From: a virus
IMG/VR virus record: IMGVR_UViG_3300021197_000233
Span: 1-42,984 of that record
DNA length: 42,984 nucleotides
Reading direction: 5' to 3' (one strand)
Shown one piece after another: positions 1 to 10,306 of this stretch; position 1 is the first letter of the stretch, and each line of letters opens with the position of its first letter. The position numbers and the translations under genes are program-made. The notes under the pieces are model-generated. The model was not told where the DNA came from. It saw only the letters and a list, made by a program, of their open reading frames with translations, and searched no databases.

Positions 1-2
1 AG

Positions 3-221
3 TTAAGGTCAGCCTGTCAGCTATATGGACCTCCCGGCATGTGGGATCTGGTTGTAAAAGAGCAAGCAGCAGCTAGGCAAAGACATAAAGAAGCATTAGA
101 ATTACAAGCAAAGCAAAGAGACAGATTGTTCTGGGGCATATCACTGGTAGTCGGAGTAGTAATATTCGTAGGTGGTACAGCAGGAATGATCTGGGGTCTT
201 AACGAAGTAGTAAATGGATAA
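3..221 (+). CDS. Small membrane protein, 5' end probably outside window
   Basis: The reading frame is open to the left edge of the window. The first ATG is at 39 and has no clear Shine-Dalgarno sequence before it, so the true start is probably upstream and this is a 3' fragment. The visible part is a charged amphipathic stretch (KEQAAARQRHKEAL...) followed by one strong membrane segment (LFWGISLVVGVVIFVGGTAG) and a short tail. It sits 11 bp before a virion structural gene and could be a spanin- or holin-like or virion membrane protein. I do not recognise a family. Confidence 0.6.
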   Translation, partial: LRSACQLYGPPGMWDLVVKEQAAARQRHKEALELQAKQRDRLFWGISLVVGVVIFVGGTAGMIWGLNEVVNG

Positions 222-232
222 AGGATTTAAGA

Positions 233-3200
233 ATGGCAAGATCATATTCTTACAGTATGCGATCTACAGGCACACCGGGTCAATATAGAGCGCCCACTGC
301 ATCAGAGCAAGCGCAAGATCGTGCAAGACAAGACGCTGCTGGTGGTCCTGCTGGAGCTTCTCCTAGTGAAGATAGAAGTAGTAGTTCTTCAAGTAGAAGT
401 TTATCTCAAGCACAAGCTCAGGCAGTAGCTGCTGCTCAAGCTCAAGCTCAAGCACAAGCTCAGGCTCAGGCTCAGGCTAAAGCAGAAGCAGAACGTCAAG
501 CTGCAGCTAAAGCTGCTGCAGATGCTAAGGCACAAGCTGCTCGTGAAGCTGCTGCGGCGGCTGCAGCCGAAGCTGCACGTAAAGCAGAAGAAGCCCGTAA
601 AGCAGAAGCTGCTGCTAAAGCAAAAGCAGAACAAGAGGCAGCTATAGCTAAGGCTGTAGCAGATGCTTTAGCTAATGCTCAACGTATAGCAGAAGCAGAA
701 GCTGCAAAAGCAGCAGAAGCTGAAAGAGTTCGTTTAGAAGATGAAGCTATAGCACAAGCAGCAGCAGATAAACTGCAAGCAGAACAAGAAGCTAAAGCTC
801 AAGCTCAACAAGCAGCATTAGAGGCTGCTAAACAAAAAGAAACTGTACCTTCTTATGGCGATGGGTTTTCACAACCTACAACTACTATGCCACCTGCTAT
901 TGGTGAGCCTGTACAACCTCAATTACCAGCAACTCCTTACGAAGCTAAGACTGCTGAAGTGTATAATCCCCCTAGTTATGTTGAGGGTGAGGTTGCACCT
1001 ACAGTAGAAGGTACAGGTACAAGCAGTCAAGCACTGGTTACATCTCCAATGATGGCTCAACAAATGGCTATGCCTACATCTGGTGGTACTGCAGTTGTAA
1101 ACTATTCTAATGATCAAGGTAGTATTATCCCTGTGACAGAGGTAGATGGTAAACCAATAAGCTATGTGCCAGAGGGATATAGAAAAATGGGAATGAACCA
1201 AGGTGGTGTCGTAGGATACGCTGAAGGTGGTGATAGTGATAGTACTTTAAATGCTGAATACCAACTAGCTACAAAGTTTCTTGGTTATAAAGGACCAAAG
1301 TCTAGACCTGCACTTAATGACTTTATGAAGGCCAGCCCCGGTGCTGCTGCTCGTATGGGTAAGTACCAACAAGCTATGATGGGCATGAATCAAGGTGGTG
1401 TGGCAATAAGAGGTGGATTATCACAAGAAGAAGCAATAGCAAGGCGTAAATCGGAGGAAGAAGGTCTTAAAGCTATGGGCATTAATCTTGAAGATCTTTA
1501 TGCTATACGTGCCAAGTCCGGCTACACAAGAGCACAAACAACTCCACTTCCTACTGATGAAGAGCCTTTTAGGGAACCGACACAAGAAGAACTAAGAAAT
1601 AAGCTTATATATCCTACCCCAGAAGATGCCCCTATTCCTACCCCTACTCGTGGTCCTCAGTATTCAGTACCTGTAGCTTCTGACGAAGAGTTTACTTACG
1701 AAGGTTCTGTAACACCTGCATTTGGACAAGCTGTACAACAGACTATGCAGCCTATCCAAGCAGGTGTAGACTATATGCAACCCCTACCTACACAAGACAT
1801 TAGTACTCTTGCAGGTCAGGTTGGGGCTGCAGCACCTACAGCTACTGCTGCTACTGTACCGACAGTAGAGACTGCTAACCTACCTGCATATACACCTGCA
1901 TCAACGTACAGTGCTGCTACTGTAAGCCCTTACGTAATGCAACAAACAGCAGGGCTGCAAGCTGCTCAAGGAGCTATACCTCAAGAGCAACAAGTACAAG
2001 CTCAACAAGGTCAACTCTCTGCTGGAGCTACTCCAACTGCATCACAGTTCGACACTGACTATTTAAAACAGGCAGAAGAAAGAGCTAGAGAAGTATCTCC
2101 ACAGGAGATGACTGAGTTTGCTAAAGTAGGTATTATGCCTCAAGCTGACGATCAAAAGTTTGAAGCTCCTTATCAAGAAGCAGAGGCTGCTAAGTTTACA
2201 ACAGCAGCCCCTCAAGCTGTAGCTCAAGATGCTTACACATTAACCCCCACTCAGTCTGCCAAACAAGCTCAAACAACCGTACAAGATGCAGCTAAACTTG
2301 CTGTAATACCCAATGCTTCTGCTGCTCAATCTATGTGGCAATCTACTTTGCAAGGTGCTCAAGGTACAGTTGGCGCACAAGAGCTTGCTAATGCTAATAA
2401 TATTATTGGTGCTGAACAAGCTGTAACTTCTATTGCAGCAACTATGAGCACTTTAAATCAACAAGCTACAATGCAAGCAGCCCAAGGTAATTTTTCACAG
2501 ACAATGCTTGCTACTGCAGCACAAGGCACAGTAGATCCTGCTCAGACTGTTCAAGGTCAGATGAATCAACTGATGGAACAGTTTAAGAATGGTACTCCTG
2601 TATGGGCAGCAGGGGCTATGCGAGCAGCTAACTCTGCTATGGCTTCACGAGGACTAGCTGGTAGCTCTATGGCAGGTGCAGCTATTGTTCAGGCTACTAT
2701 GGAAGCTGCTATACCTATTGCTGCACAGGATGCACAATTCTATCAACAGGTAGGAATGCAAAACCTAAGCAACAGACAGCAAGTTTCTTTAGCTAATTCT
2801 GCAGCACAACAGAATATTACGCTGCAGAATTTAAGTAATCAGCAGCAAACTGCTTTGCAAAATTCTACTAACTCTTTTGCACTACAGTCTCAAAGTTTAA
2901 GTAATCAACAGTCTGTCGTACTTTCTAATGCTCAAATGAAAGCTGCATTGCAAAATAAAACCTTAGATATAAACACTCAAACTACTTTGACTAATGCTGC
3001 AAAGTATACTGAGATGAATAAAATAAACTTGTCTAATACTCAGCAAGCATCCTTACAGCAATCAAGTGAAAACTTGCAAGTAGAGATGTCTAATTTAAGT
3101 AATGAACAACAGACTGCTTTAAGTAACTTACAAGTACGTGCGGCAATACAAGGGCAAGAACTTAGTAATGATCAACAGGTAGCTATGCTTGAATCTACTC

Positions 3201-4357
3201 AAGCTTTTGCTGCTGCAGGTTTTGATGCTACTGCTAAACAACAAGCCTTTATGCAAGATGCTCAAGCTCAAGCTGCTCTTGAAGGTAAAGCCTTAGATGT
3301 TAGACAACAGACTCAACTGTTTAATGTTTCTAGTGTACTACAAGAACGTAACCTTGAACTTACTAACGAACAACAAACAGAAATATTTAATTCGACTAAC
3401 AACTTACAAAGAGATGTTACAGAACTATCTAACCGTCAACAGACAGCACTTGCTAATGTTCAAATAGAAGCGGCTCTCAGAGGTCAAGAGTTAAACAATA
3501 AACAACAAGCTGCTGTACTTGACGCAGAAAAGTTTGCTGAAGCTAATAGTTTAACTTACACCACTAATCAACAAACACAGCTTGCAAACTCTCAGTTAAT
3601 GCAATCTATTGGGTTAGCTAACCTTAATGCTAATCAAGCAACTACACTGCAGAATGCAGCACAGCTTGCTGGTATGGATATGCAGAACCTGAACAACAGA
3701 CAACAGGCTGCTGTACAACAAGCACAAAACTTCCTTAGCATGAACATGGCGAACTTGACTAACGAACAACAAACTGCTATATTTAAATCACAACAAAATA
3801 TACAGTCGTTGTTTACAGATCAAGCTGCTGATAATGCTTCTGCACAGTTTAATGCTGCTAATGAAAACCAGACCAGACAGTTCTTCTCTTCGTTGGCTAA
3901 CCAAACTGGTCAGTTTAATGCTGCACAAACCAATGCACTTAACCAGTTTAACATTGATGAGATCAATTCTATTCGTGAGTTTAATGCTGGCATTCAGCAA
4001 CAACGAGATCAGTTTAATGCAACTAACAGTTTGGTAGTAGCACAGGCTAATGCTCAGTGGAGACAGAACTTAGCAACAATAAATACTGCTGCACAGAATG
4101 AAAGCAATGCAACCTTTGCAGCAACTATCAATGCTATGACTGCCTCTAATATAGATGCGGTATGGCAACGTGAACGTGATCTTATGGATTATGCTTTTAC
4201 TGCAGCGGAAAGTGCAGAGGATAGAATTAATAATATTGTACTTCAAAAAATGTCAGCAGATGCAACTTTAAGTGCAGCTACATTACGTGCAGATTTAGAA
4301 GCAGATAAAAGTATAGGTGGATGGATTAGGGATTGGGTAAAAGATTACGTGACGTAA
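233..4357 (+). CDS. Large coiled-coil / QQ-repeat virion structural protein
   Basis: This 1374-aa protein is almost certainly a virion component (tail or internal). Residues about 55-200 are an Ala/Gln/Glu-rich coiled coil. Two glycine-pair motifs of the MNQGGV type follow near residues 320 and 384, with an AEGGD between them. A Gln/Ala/Thr-rich linker comes next. Residues about 840-1190 hold many copies of a roughly 23-residue unit with the core LSN-x-QQTAL. Then come four or more QFNA units and a C-terminus ending in WIRDWVKDYVT. Similar LSNxQQ repeats are, from memory, widespread in structural proteins of marine phages. The start is ATG 233 with the SD AAAGGA at 220-225. It leads a rightward virion gene cluster with the SLT protein and the 1149-aa protein. 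The exact virion position cannot be told from sequence. Confidence 0.75.
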   Translation: MARSYSYSMRSTGTPGQYRAPTASEQAQDRARQDAAGGPAGASPSEDRSSSSSSRSLSQAQAQAVAAAQAQAQAQAQAQAQAKAEAERQAAAKAAADAKAQAAREAAAAAAAEAARKAEEARKAEAAAKAKAEQEAAIAKAVADALANAQRIAEAEAAKAAEAERVRLEDEAIAQAAADKLQAEQEAKAQAQQAALEAAKQKETVPSYGDGFSQPTTTMPPAIGEPVQPQLPATPYEAKTAEVYNPPSYVEGEVAPTVEGTGTSSQALVTSPMMAQQMAMPTSGGTAVVNYSNDQGSIIPVTEVDGKPISYVPEGYRKMGMNQGGVVGYAEGGDSDSTLNAEYQLATKFLGYKGPKSRPALNDFMKASPGAAARMGKYQQAMMGMNQGGVAIRGGLSQEEAIARRKSEEEGLKAMGINLEDLYAIRAKSGYTRAQTTPLPTDEEPFREPTQEELRNKLIYPTPEDAPIPTPTRGPQYSVPVASDEEFTYEGSVTPAFGQAVQQTMQPIQAGVDYMQPLPTQDISTLAGQVGAAAPTATAATVPTVETANLPAYTPASTYSAATVSPYVMQQTAGLQAAQGAIPQEQQVQAQQGQLSAGATPTASQFDTDYLKQAEERAREVSPQEMTEFAKVGIMPQADDQKFEAPYQEAEAAKFTTAAPQAVAQDAYTLTPTQSAKQAQTTVQDAAKLAVIPNASAAQSMWQSTLQGAQGTVGAQELANANNIIGAEQAVTSIAATMSTLNQQATMQAAQGNFSQTMLATAAQGTVDPAQTVQGQMNQLMEQFKNGTPVWAAGAMRAANSAMASRGLAGSSMAGAAIVQATMEAAIPIAAQDAQFYQQVGMQNLSNRQQVSLANSAAQQNITLQNLSNQQQTALQNSTNSFALQSQSLSNQQSVVLSNAQMKAALQNKTLDINTQTTLTNAAKYTEMNKINLSNTQQASLQQSSENLQVEMSNLSNEQQTALSNLQVRAAIQGQELSNDQQVAMLESTQAFAAAGFDATAKQQAFMQDAQAQAALEGKALDVRQQTQLFNVSSVLQERNLELTNEQQTEIFNSTNNLQRDVTELSNRQQTALANVQIEAALRGQELNNKQQAAVLDAEKFAEANSLTYTTNQQTQLANSQLMQSIGLANLNANQATTLQNAAQLAGMDMQNLNNRQQAAVQQAQNFLSMNMANLTNEQQTAIFKSQQNIQSLFTDQAADNASAQFNAANENQTRQFFSSLANQTGQFNAAQTNALNQFNIDEINSIREFNAGIQQQRDQFNATNSLVVAQANAQWRQNLATINTAAQNESNATFAATINAMTASNIDAVWQRERDLMDYAFTAAESAEDRINNIVLQKMSADATLSAATLRADLEADKSIGGWIRDWVKDYVT
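409..479 (+). repeat. Degenerate hexanucleotide tandem repeat (CAAGCT/CAGGCT)
   Basis: Near-tandem copies of CAAGCT, CAGGCT and CAAGCA encode the alternating Ala-Gln run of the 1374-aa protein. Such runs expand and contract by slippage, so length variation between relatives is expected here. Confidence 0.7.
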
Positions 4358-4382
4358 TTACTTACCTTTAATGGAGAAATAG

Positions 4383-5162
4383 ATGAAACAACTTTATAAC
4401 CCTGAAGTTATAGAAAATATGAGGGCATCTCGTAGGCTTGCTGGAAAACAAAGCAGTAAGGCAACGCAACGTAGAAAAGGGTTTTTTAGCCCTGCAGAAA
4501 CTCGTGTTGCAACTAAAGAAAATATGTCTAACATATTAAATCAACGTACTGAAACACCAGATAAAATAGTAAACAACTGGTTGGAAAGTTTAGACTCCGC
4601 AAGAGAAGAAGCAATACAAAACATAGGCACAGGTAAAAAAGAACTGGGTGAACTTAAACCTAGATCAAGAGATGAGGGTGGATTAGATCCAAGCCTAGAT
4701 GAGCAAGCTCAAAAATTATTTGAGGATTCTACGTTTAAAGAAAACTTTGAATCTATTTTACAGGAATATCCAAATGTAAGTAGGTATGAGTTGCTTAGGA
4801 TTATAGATGGTGAATCTAACTTTGATCCAAAGGCTAGAAATAAAGATACAAATGCATCTGGTCTTTTTCAGTTTATACCAAAGGTTGCTGCTGAATTAGG
4901 ATTTACACCAGAAGAAATTAGAAATATGCCACCATCTTCACAGTTATTAGTATATAAAAAGTATTTAAAAAAGTGGAAGTATGATGGTACTTATAGCTTA
5001 GGATTACTTCAAGCTGCACCTGCAAAAAGAAATGCTTCTCCTAATACAATTATTTATAAAAAAGGTTCAGACGCTTGGAATAAAAATCCGGGTTGGAGAG
5101 ATAAAGAGACTGGTAATATAACTAAAGCAAGTATTGATGCGTACTACAGGAGAAATATGTAA
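4383..5162 (+). CDS. Virion-associated lytic transglycosylase (SLT domain)
   Basis: This 259-aa protein carries a lytic-transglycosylase (goose-lysozyme-like SLT) domain in its C-terminal half. The signature is ELLRIIDGESNFDPKA, with the presumed catalytic Glu at about residue 144, then ASGLFQFIP, which matches the family's GLFQ motif. The N-terminal 110 residues are charged and probably link it to the particle. It would cut peptidoglycan locally during genome entry and is distinct from the lysis enzyme at 29681. It lies among internal virion genes, overlaps the next gene by 1 nt (TAATG), and its SD is GGAG before ATG 4383. Confidence 0.85.
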   Translation: MKQLYNPEVIENMRASRRLAGKQSSKATQRRKGFFSPAETRVATKENMSNILNQRTETPDKIVNNWLESLDSAREEAIQNIGTGKKELGELKPRSRDEGGLDPSLDEQAQKLFEDSTFKENFESILQEYPNVSRYELLRIIDGESNFDPKARNKDTNASGLFQFIPKVAAELGFTPEEIRNMPPSSQLLVYKKYLKKWKYDGTYSLGLLQAAPAKRNASPNTIIYKKGSDAWNKNPGWRDKETGNITKASIDAYYRRNM

Positions 5163-5695
5163 TGTTTGAGGCAGCTATTCCCGGTCAATCTTTAACTAAA
5201 GAACCTAAGAATTTTCCTTGGGAAAGACCTTCAGAGATGGTTGATATAGATGAGGTAATTGCCTATCACTTAGATAGGTTAAGCAAGCCAGACTCTTTAG
5301 ATAACCTTTTACTTTTACTTGAATCAGGTATGCCTGTTAATATTTTAGTTGAAACAGTATTAACTACTGCTGTTATGGGTGGGTTGCATAGCATTGATGT
5401 AAGTATGATTGTCGCACCTGTCTTACATGAGTATTTTATTTCTGTTGCTGAAGATGCAGGAGTAGAATACAAAGAATACTTTACTGATGAAGAAGGTCAA
5501 AAACAAAAGGATGAAAGTAAGGTTAAACTTTTACTAAGGCAAGCAGTAGCTAACACACCTGATGAAGAAAAAGATTCTGGCTATGAGTTAGTAAAAGAAA
5601 TGTCAGAAGCTGTTGAGTCTAAAGGTACGACAGAAGAAGAAGTTGTAGATCAAAAACCAAAAGGTTTAATGAGTAGAGGAAGTTCTGATGTTTAA
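5162..5695 (+). CDS. Conserved virion-associated protein, function unknown
   Basis: This is a 177-aa acidic protein. The N-terminus (FEAAIPGQSLTKEPKNFPWE) resembles short proteins I recall from many marine phages near tail genes. A helical hydrophobic middle (LLLLLESGMPVNILVETVLTT) follows, and the C-terminal third is Glu-rich and ends near GLMSRG. No enzymatic motif is visible. It is translationally coupled to the SLT gene (1-nt overlap) and overlaps the next gene by 8 nt. The position implies a tail or internal-head role. That is inference. Confidence 0.7.
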   Translation: MFEAAIPGQSLTKEPKNFPWERPSEMVDIDEVIAYHLDRLSKPDSLDNLLLLLESGMPVNILVETVLTTAVMGGLHSIDVSMIVAPVLHEYFISVAEDAGVEYKEYFTDEEGQKQKDESKVKLLLRQAVANTPDEEKDSGYELVKEMSEAVESKGTTEEEVVDQKPKGLMSRGSSDV

Positions 5696-6647
5696 TTGGA
5701 AACAAGTTGCGGCAGGATATGCTGAAAGAGAGATGGAAGATAGAGATGCTAGAGATGCATTTGCTAAACAGATGTCTCTTAATAGCAGAAAATATCTTAT
5801 GGAAAGTGGTGCAGAAAAACTAGAAGCACTTAGAAAAAAACGTGCAGAAAAGATGTCTAAGATCCAACTAGCTGGTAACTTTGGTATTTCTAAAGAAGCT
5901 GCAATTATAATGGATGCAAGCGGAGATTTAGATGTAGCTTTAAATCACCTTAGTAAATTAAAACCGACGGAAATAAATAGAAATAATATTAAAGCTATAA
6001 GTGAAACTGTTTTATCTAAGTACCCAGAAGAAGTTAGATCTCAAATCCTAGCTAATAGTTTATTACTAGGAACAGACTTTCCTCCTGAAGATTTAGAAAT
6101 GCAACTTGCAATGGCTGCATTTGATCCAGATAAAAAAATAGAAGATATTGAAAAAATATATAGTAAAATACCTTCTGATAGTAGTAACATTAAAATACCT
6201 TCAGCTAATGTACCATTAAGAAGTGCTGTAAATATACCACCTTCAGATATGAATACTGTAAATAAATTAATTGTAAATGGGCTAGACAGGATTATAGGGA
6301 ACTTTAATTCTGATATGGATGAGTGGGTTTGGGATGATCCAGATAATGGAAGTAGGATACTAGCAGAGCTTCAAAATGTTTATAGAGAAGCTTACTCTAG
6401 TCCATATTATAGTGGAGATCCTGAATTAGCTTTATATAAAGCTATTGATAATGTTAGGGCGCAGATAACAGACCCAAGAAATCAATTGGAAGATGTCGTA
6501 GTACCCCCATTTACAGATGGCAATACAACATCTTTACCTGCTCCTGTAGTTCCTCCTCCTTTAACCCCGCCACCTGAAGATACTAATCAAGTTCCGAGAA
6601 CGAATCAAAATGAAGATGATATATTAGACAATGCACTAAACCAATAA
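5688..6647 (+). CDS. Virion cluster protein, unknown
   Basis: This 319-aa protein has a charged, helical N-terminus (FNWKQVAAGYAEREMEDRDARDAF) and a Pro-rich C-terminus (PAPVVPPPLTPPPEDT) ending in a disordered acidic tail. There is no transmembrane segment or known catalytic motif. It starts at ATG 5688, overlapping the preceding gene, and lies between the SLT protein and the large internal protein. A structural or chaperone role in ejection-protein assembly is plausible but not shown. Confidence 0.65.
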   Translation: MFNWKQVAAGYAEREMEDRDARDAFAKQMSLNSRKYLMESGAEKLEALRKKRAEKMSKIQLAGNFGISKEAAIIMDASGDLDVALNHLSKLKPTEINRNNIKAISETVLSKYPEEVRSQILANSLLLGTDFPPEDLEMQLAMAAFDPDKKIEDIEKIYSKIPSDSSNIKIPSANVPLRSAVNIPPSDMNTVNKLIVNGLDRIIGNFNSDMDEWVWDDPDNGSRILAELQNVYREAYSSPYYSGDPELALYKAIDNVRAQITDPRNQLEDVVVPPFTDGNTTSLPAPVVPPPLTPPPEDTNQVPRTNQNEDDILDNALNQ

Positions 6648-6657
6648 AGGACTTGTT

Positions 6658-9600
6658 GTGACTTCTTATTTAGAAAACATAGAAGAAAAAAACTTTATGG
6701 ATCTTGTTAAAGAAGATGATTTTAAAGTGGATCTTGTCAGATTTTTTTCTGGTGGCAGATACAATATGTCCAAAAGAGAAATGAAAGAACAAGGTTTTGA
6801 AAAGCTTGCTCAAAAGTTTGCCGAACATATGCGGTTTCAATCTGCACATGATGCAACTGCATTAAAAGATTTAAACTATGTAAGAGATAAAGGTGCAAAC
6901 ATTTTGGGTAAGCAGTCCTTTGGTAATCTTATTCAAGCTTGGGATAATGTAGAGTCCGTAGGTAAAACAGAAACTGCTGGATGGAGAGACACTGCTACTG
7001 CTGACTATGCAGAGGCAATAATTAAATCTCCATCTACTTTTTTAGGTATGGGTAGTTTTGGTTTATCTAAAGCAGCAGCTAAAGCAGCTACAAAAGGTAC
7101 TCAGATATTAGTACGTAAACAATTAAAAGATTACTTTACTAAGAATGTAATGATTAAAGGCGCTGTCACTGGTGCTGTAACAGAGGGTGCTATTGGTGCA
7201 GCTACCGCTGGTGCAGCAGGAGAGACTCGTGAAGACCTATCGGATATGGGAGCTTACACAGAAGGATACGACTACACAACAGCAGACTTAGCTAAGGATA
7301 CAACCCTCAGTGCTACTCTGGGTGCTGCAGGTGGTAGCTTAGGTGCATTACTAACAAAGAAAAAAGCAATTAATGTTGAAGAGTTAATCGGTAAGCAACA
7401 AAAAACTAATGCAGCTAATGCTAAGAAAGCTAATGCTAAGTCTAAAGAAACTTTAGAAAATGCAAGTGCTGAAAGAAGTAATTTCGCAGTAAATAGAACA
7501 TTAGATATGGAAGCTACCTTAGCTGCCAGAAGAGGTGACAGATCTAAAGGTGTATTAAAAGATGCACTAGATCCAGATAAAGTTAAGCAGGGTGAAGCAC
7601 TTAAACAATCTTTGCTTGATACTTCTGTCGAAGCTTCTCTTAGTTCTGGTTTAGATTTAACTACCCTCAGATCTATTACTGCAGCAACAATAGAGTTAGC
7701 AGATACAATTAATTTAAAACCAAATGAAAGAATTACATCTAAGATATCTTCGCTAATAGATGGTGGAGATATAGATGTAACAAAAGTTGTACCAGATTTA
7801 ATGGAAAAGTATGACTTAACTAAAGAACAGTTCTCTTTAATTTATTTAGCTGATCTTTCTGAGGCAGGTAAAAAACTTGCTGAAGCTTCTAAAGTATCTA
7901 GGGCAGTAGGTAAGACTCCAGAAGTAGCGGAATCAGAAGTTTTAGGTGCAAGTTTAAATAAACTATCTTCAAGAGGGTTGTCTACAATAGATGATTTAAA
8001 AGCTGCAGAAATAACTGCTAACGTAGTTAAAAATTCTGCTTTTAGTAGTGCTACTGGTAAGGCAATTAAAGGAGCTTACTATACCCTACAAGAGATGGAT
8101 CAAATGCGTATCGCATTTATGACATCTCAGCCAGCAACTACAGCACGTAACGTTACTTCTACTGCTTTATTAGCTGCGGTTGAAATGTCAGATGAGTTCT
8201 ACAGAGGAATGTATAGAACAATTACTCGTCAAGAGGGTGCTGGACTAGGTAATACTGTTCGTAATATGACTGCCACACTTCGTGGCATGTCTATGGATAG
8301 TGCAACTGCACAAGTGGCAAGAGAAATGCTAGAGCTAGAGATGCCTGACTCTTACGCCAGAACATTTCATGAGACTATGAGATCTGAGATGTCTGGTCAA
8401 AGTCAATCCGCTTTTGCTAAGGCAGGTAGATTTGTAAACATATTAAACACTGCTACAGATACTGTGTTTAAAGAGGCTGCATTCTTTGGAAGTTTAGACA
8501 GGCAGTTACGTACATTAAATAATAAAGAACTGGGTACAAATGTAAAAGATTTTATTATTAATAAAGGTAAACTAGATAAACTAGATAAAAACATTGTAGA
8601 TAAAGCGTTAGATGATGCTAACAGATTTACAATGCAAAGAACATACATGGGAGATGAGTCTATATTTGGAGCAGGTGCTAGAATGGCTTCAGATGTAAAT
8701 AAAAAACTTCCTTTCTTAATGTCAGGAGTTTTTGGTGTACCTTTTCCTAGATATGTAGCTAACCATATTGAAATGATTGCAGACTACACCCCATTATTAG
8801 GTGAAATTATTAACAAACTGGAAAAACCAAATATAGGTAAAGGAAAAATAAAACATATCACTGGTGATCCTTATAAATCTTTAGAGGATAGAAGGGTAAG
8901 ACAAGTAACTGGAGGCAGTCTAATACTACTTGGATATGTACTCGCTCAAAGTAAAAAAGGTGAGATAGATTACAAGTCTCTTGAAAATGAGATTAAAGGC
9001 GATGAAGATATTTCATCGTCATTAGGTTTTATAATCGCCCCAATATTTATTGGTGATCAATGGTACAGATACAATAATAACCTTGGCCTTATGGATCAAG
9101 GAGATTTTGGGCCGCTTGGTGAAGTTGGATCTGTTATGGGTGGATTAAATGACATGGGTGCAGATATATCTGGACTCAGAGAACTTTATAAATCATGGGG
9201 AGAGGATGGAGTAACAGAAGAGCTAGAAAAAATAGCTGGTAACATTGTATCTACGTTTACCTACCCGATACCTTTTCAGTTGGCTAAAGATATTAAAGGT
9301 CAAACAACTTATGAATCTGCTGGTGCTCCATACACAAGAGACTTAGCTAAGGGAACTGATGTTAGTTCTTTTGAAACACCTCAAGGAACTTTTACAAGTA
9401 GGGCAACTAGATTCTTACCAGACTATGCTGCAATGCTAGATGGTACAAAGCTTCAGTATTCGCAGGAAGGTTCTGCAAAAGGATATGACGTACCTTACTA
9501 CGGTATCTTTAATCCTAATGCTATTGGTAAAATGAATCCACTAAAGAAAACTTTTACTGGCTTGTCCTCTTCACCACCTAAAACAGAAATAGAAAAAGAA

Positions 9601-10107
9601 ATAAATAAACTAGGTTTAAAAGAGTATCAACTATATGGTAGCAGTAGAGTTGATAATCCTGTCATTGATTACTTTGTTCGTGCAAGACTGTCTCAAAATT
9701 TACACTTAAGATTTGAGAGCTACCGATCAAAACCAGTACCCACTCGTGCAAAAGCAACTCAAAAAACTTATGATAATATTACAGACATAGATGAAAAGAG
9801 GAAACAGTTTAAAGCTTTTGTTGACAACGAAATTAAAAAAGAAGTTAATCTTGCAACAGATATGTTGTCTAATATGTTAGCAAAAAATCCAGTTAAGGCT
9901 GCAGGTTATTTAAGAAATGTTTATTATCTTAAACGTGCACAATATGGAGCAGAAAAATTTAATAAAGCAGCTTCCGCTCACACCAATGGTAAGTATAGCA
10001 CATCTCAAGACTACATTGCTGACGCTGAAAGCGTTGCAAATGAATTAGAAAGACGACAGATATTAATGGTTAGAACAGAAGCTATGAATCCAAAAGGTAT
10101 TAACTAG
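6658..10107 (+). CDS. Large internal virion (ejection) protein
   Basis: This 1149-aa protein starts at GTG 6658 with the SD AAAGGA six bases earlier. Residues about 160-240 contain Ala/Gly-rich, membrane-prone stretches (AVTGAVTEGAIGAATAGAAG and SATLGAAGGSLGALL). Around residue 490 is SQPATTARN, resembling the sTxxRN motif of large polyvalent phage proteins. Near residue 755 is a hydrophobic helix (GSLILLGYVLAQ). The size, the membrane-inserting helices and the position last in the virion block fit an internal core protein ejected into the cell, as in T7 gp15/gp16. The homology is inferred from layout only. It converges on the leftward operon with an 8-bp overlap and no visible terminator between them. 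Confidence 0.7.
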   Translation: MTSYLENIEEKNFMDLVKEDDFKVDLVRFFSGGRYNMSKREMKEQGFEKLAQKFAEHMRFQSAHDATALKDLNYVRDKGANILGKQSFGNLIQAWDNVESVGKTETAGWRDTATADYAEAIIKSPSTFLGMGSFGLSKAAAKAATKGTQILVRKQLKDYFTKNVMIKGAVTGAVTEGAIGAATAGAAGETREDLSDMGAYTEGYDYTTADLAKDTTLSATLGAAGGSLGALLTKKKAINVEELIGKQQKTNAANAKKANAKSKETLENASAERSNFAVNRTLDMEATLAARRGDRSKGVLKDALDPDKVKQGEALKQSLLDTSVEASLSSGLDLTTLRSITAATIELADTINLKPNERITSKISSLIDGGDIDVTKVVPDLMEKYDLTKEQFSLIYLADLSEAGKKLAEASKVSRAVGKTPEVAESEVLGASLNKLSSRGLSTIDDLKAAEITANVVKNSAFSSATGKAIKGAYYTLQEMDQMRIAFMTSQPATTARNVTSTALLAAVEMSDEFYRGMYRTITRQEGAGLGNTVRNMTATLRGMSMDSATAQVAREMLELEMPDSYARTFHETMRSEMSGQSQSAFAKAGRFVNILNTATDTVFKEAAFFGSLDRQLRTLNNKELGTNVKDFIINKGKLDKLDKNIVDKALDDANRFTMQRTYMGDESIFGAGARMASDVNKKLPFLMSGVFGVPFPRYVANHIEMIADYTPLLGEIINKLEKPNIGKGKIKHITGDPYKSLEDRRVRQVTGGSLILLGYVLAQSKKGEIDYKSLENEIKGDEDISSSLGFIIAPIFIGDQWYRYNNNLGLMDQGDFGPLGEVGSVMGGLNDMGADISGLRELYKSWGEDGVTEELEKIAGNIVSTFTYPIPFQLAKDIKGQTTYESAGAPYTRDLAKGTDVSSFETPQGTFTSRATRFLPDYAAMLDGTKLQYSQEGSAKGYDVPYYGIFNPNAIGKMNPLKKTFTGLSSSPPKTEIEKEINKLGLKEYQLYGSSRVDNPVIDYFVRARLSQNLHLRFESYRSKPVPTRAKATQKTYDNITDIDEKRKQFKAFVDNEIKKEVNLATDMLSNMLAKNPVKAAGYLRNVYYLKRAQYGAEKFNKAASAHTNGKYSTSQDYIADAESVANELERRQILMVRTEAMNPKGIN

Positions 10108-10306
10108 TATCGTCATCTAACATGTAGTCTGCCCACTCATATGCAGCCTTCTTTATATCTACCATCTGAGATCCTCTGCTATTAACAAGCAACCCAGCTA
10201 GGGCTTGCCCAGCTAGGTAACGTCTTGCAGTCAATGGTTTAGTATCTTTGGGGGTACGTTTGCTTTGTACGTACTTCTTAGCTTCTGTTTCTAATTTTGT
10301 TTTCAT
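10100..10306 (-). CDS. Small conserved phage protein, unknown
   Basis: This 68-aa protein is basic at the N-terminus (MKTKLETEAKKYVQSKR) and acidic at the C-terminus. The central TARRYLAGQALAGLL helix resembles a short family seen in other podoviruses. It is the last gene of the leftward operon and its 3' end overlaps the convergent 1149-aa gene. No function can be assigned. Confidence 0.6.
   Translation of the reverse strand: MKTKLETEAKKYVQSKRTPKDTKPLTARRYLAGQALAGLLVNSRGSQMVDIKKAAYEWADYMLDDDTS

Noticed and set aside
401-634. Leftward frame within the Ala/Gln repeat of the 1374-aa gene
   Set aside because: It is the antisense of a codon-biased tandem repeat, giving a Cys/Ser/Leu-rich low-complexity product with no SD. 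The rightward frame is far longer and coherent.
233-4357. Tail fibre or receptor-binding protein
   Set aside because: The composition is coiled coil plus QQ repeats with no collagen-like, pectate-lyase or tip domain, so I call it only a virion structural protein.
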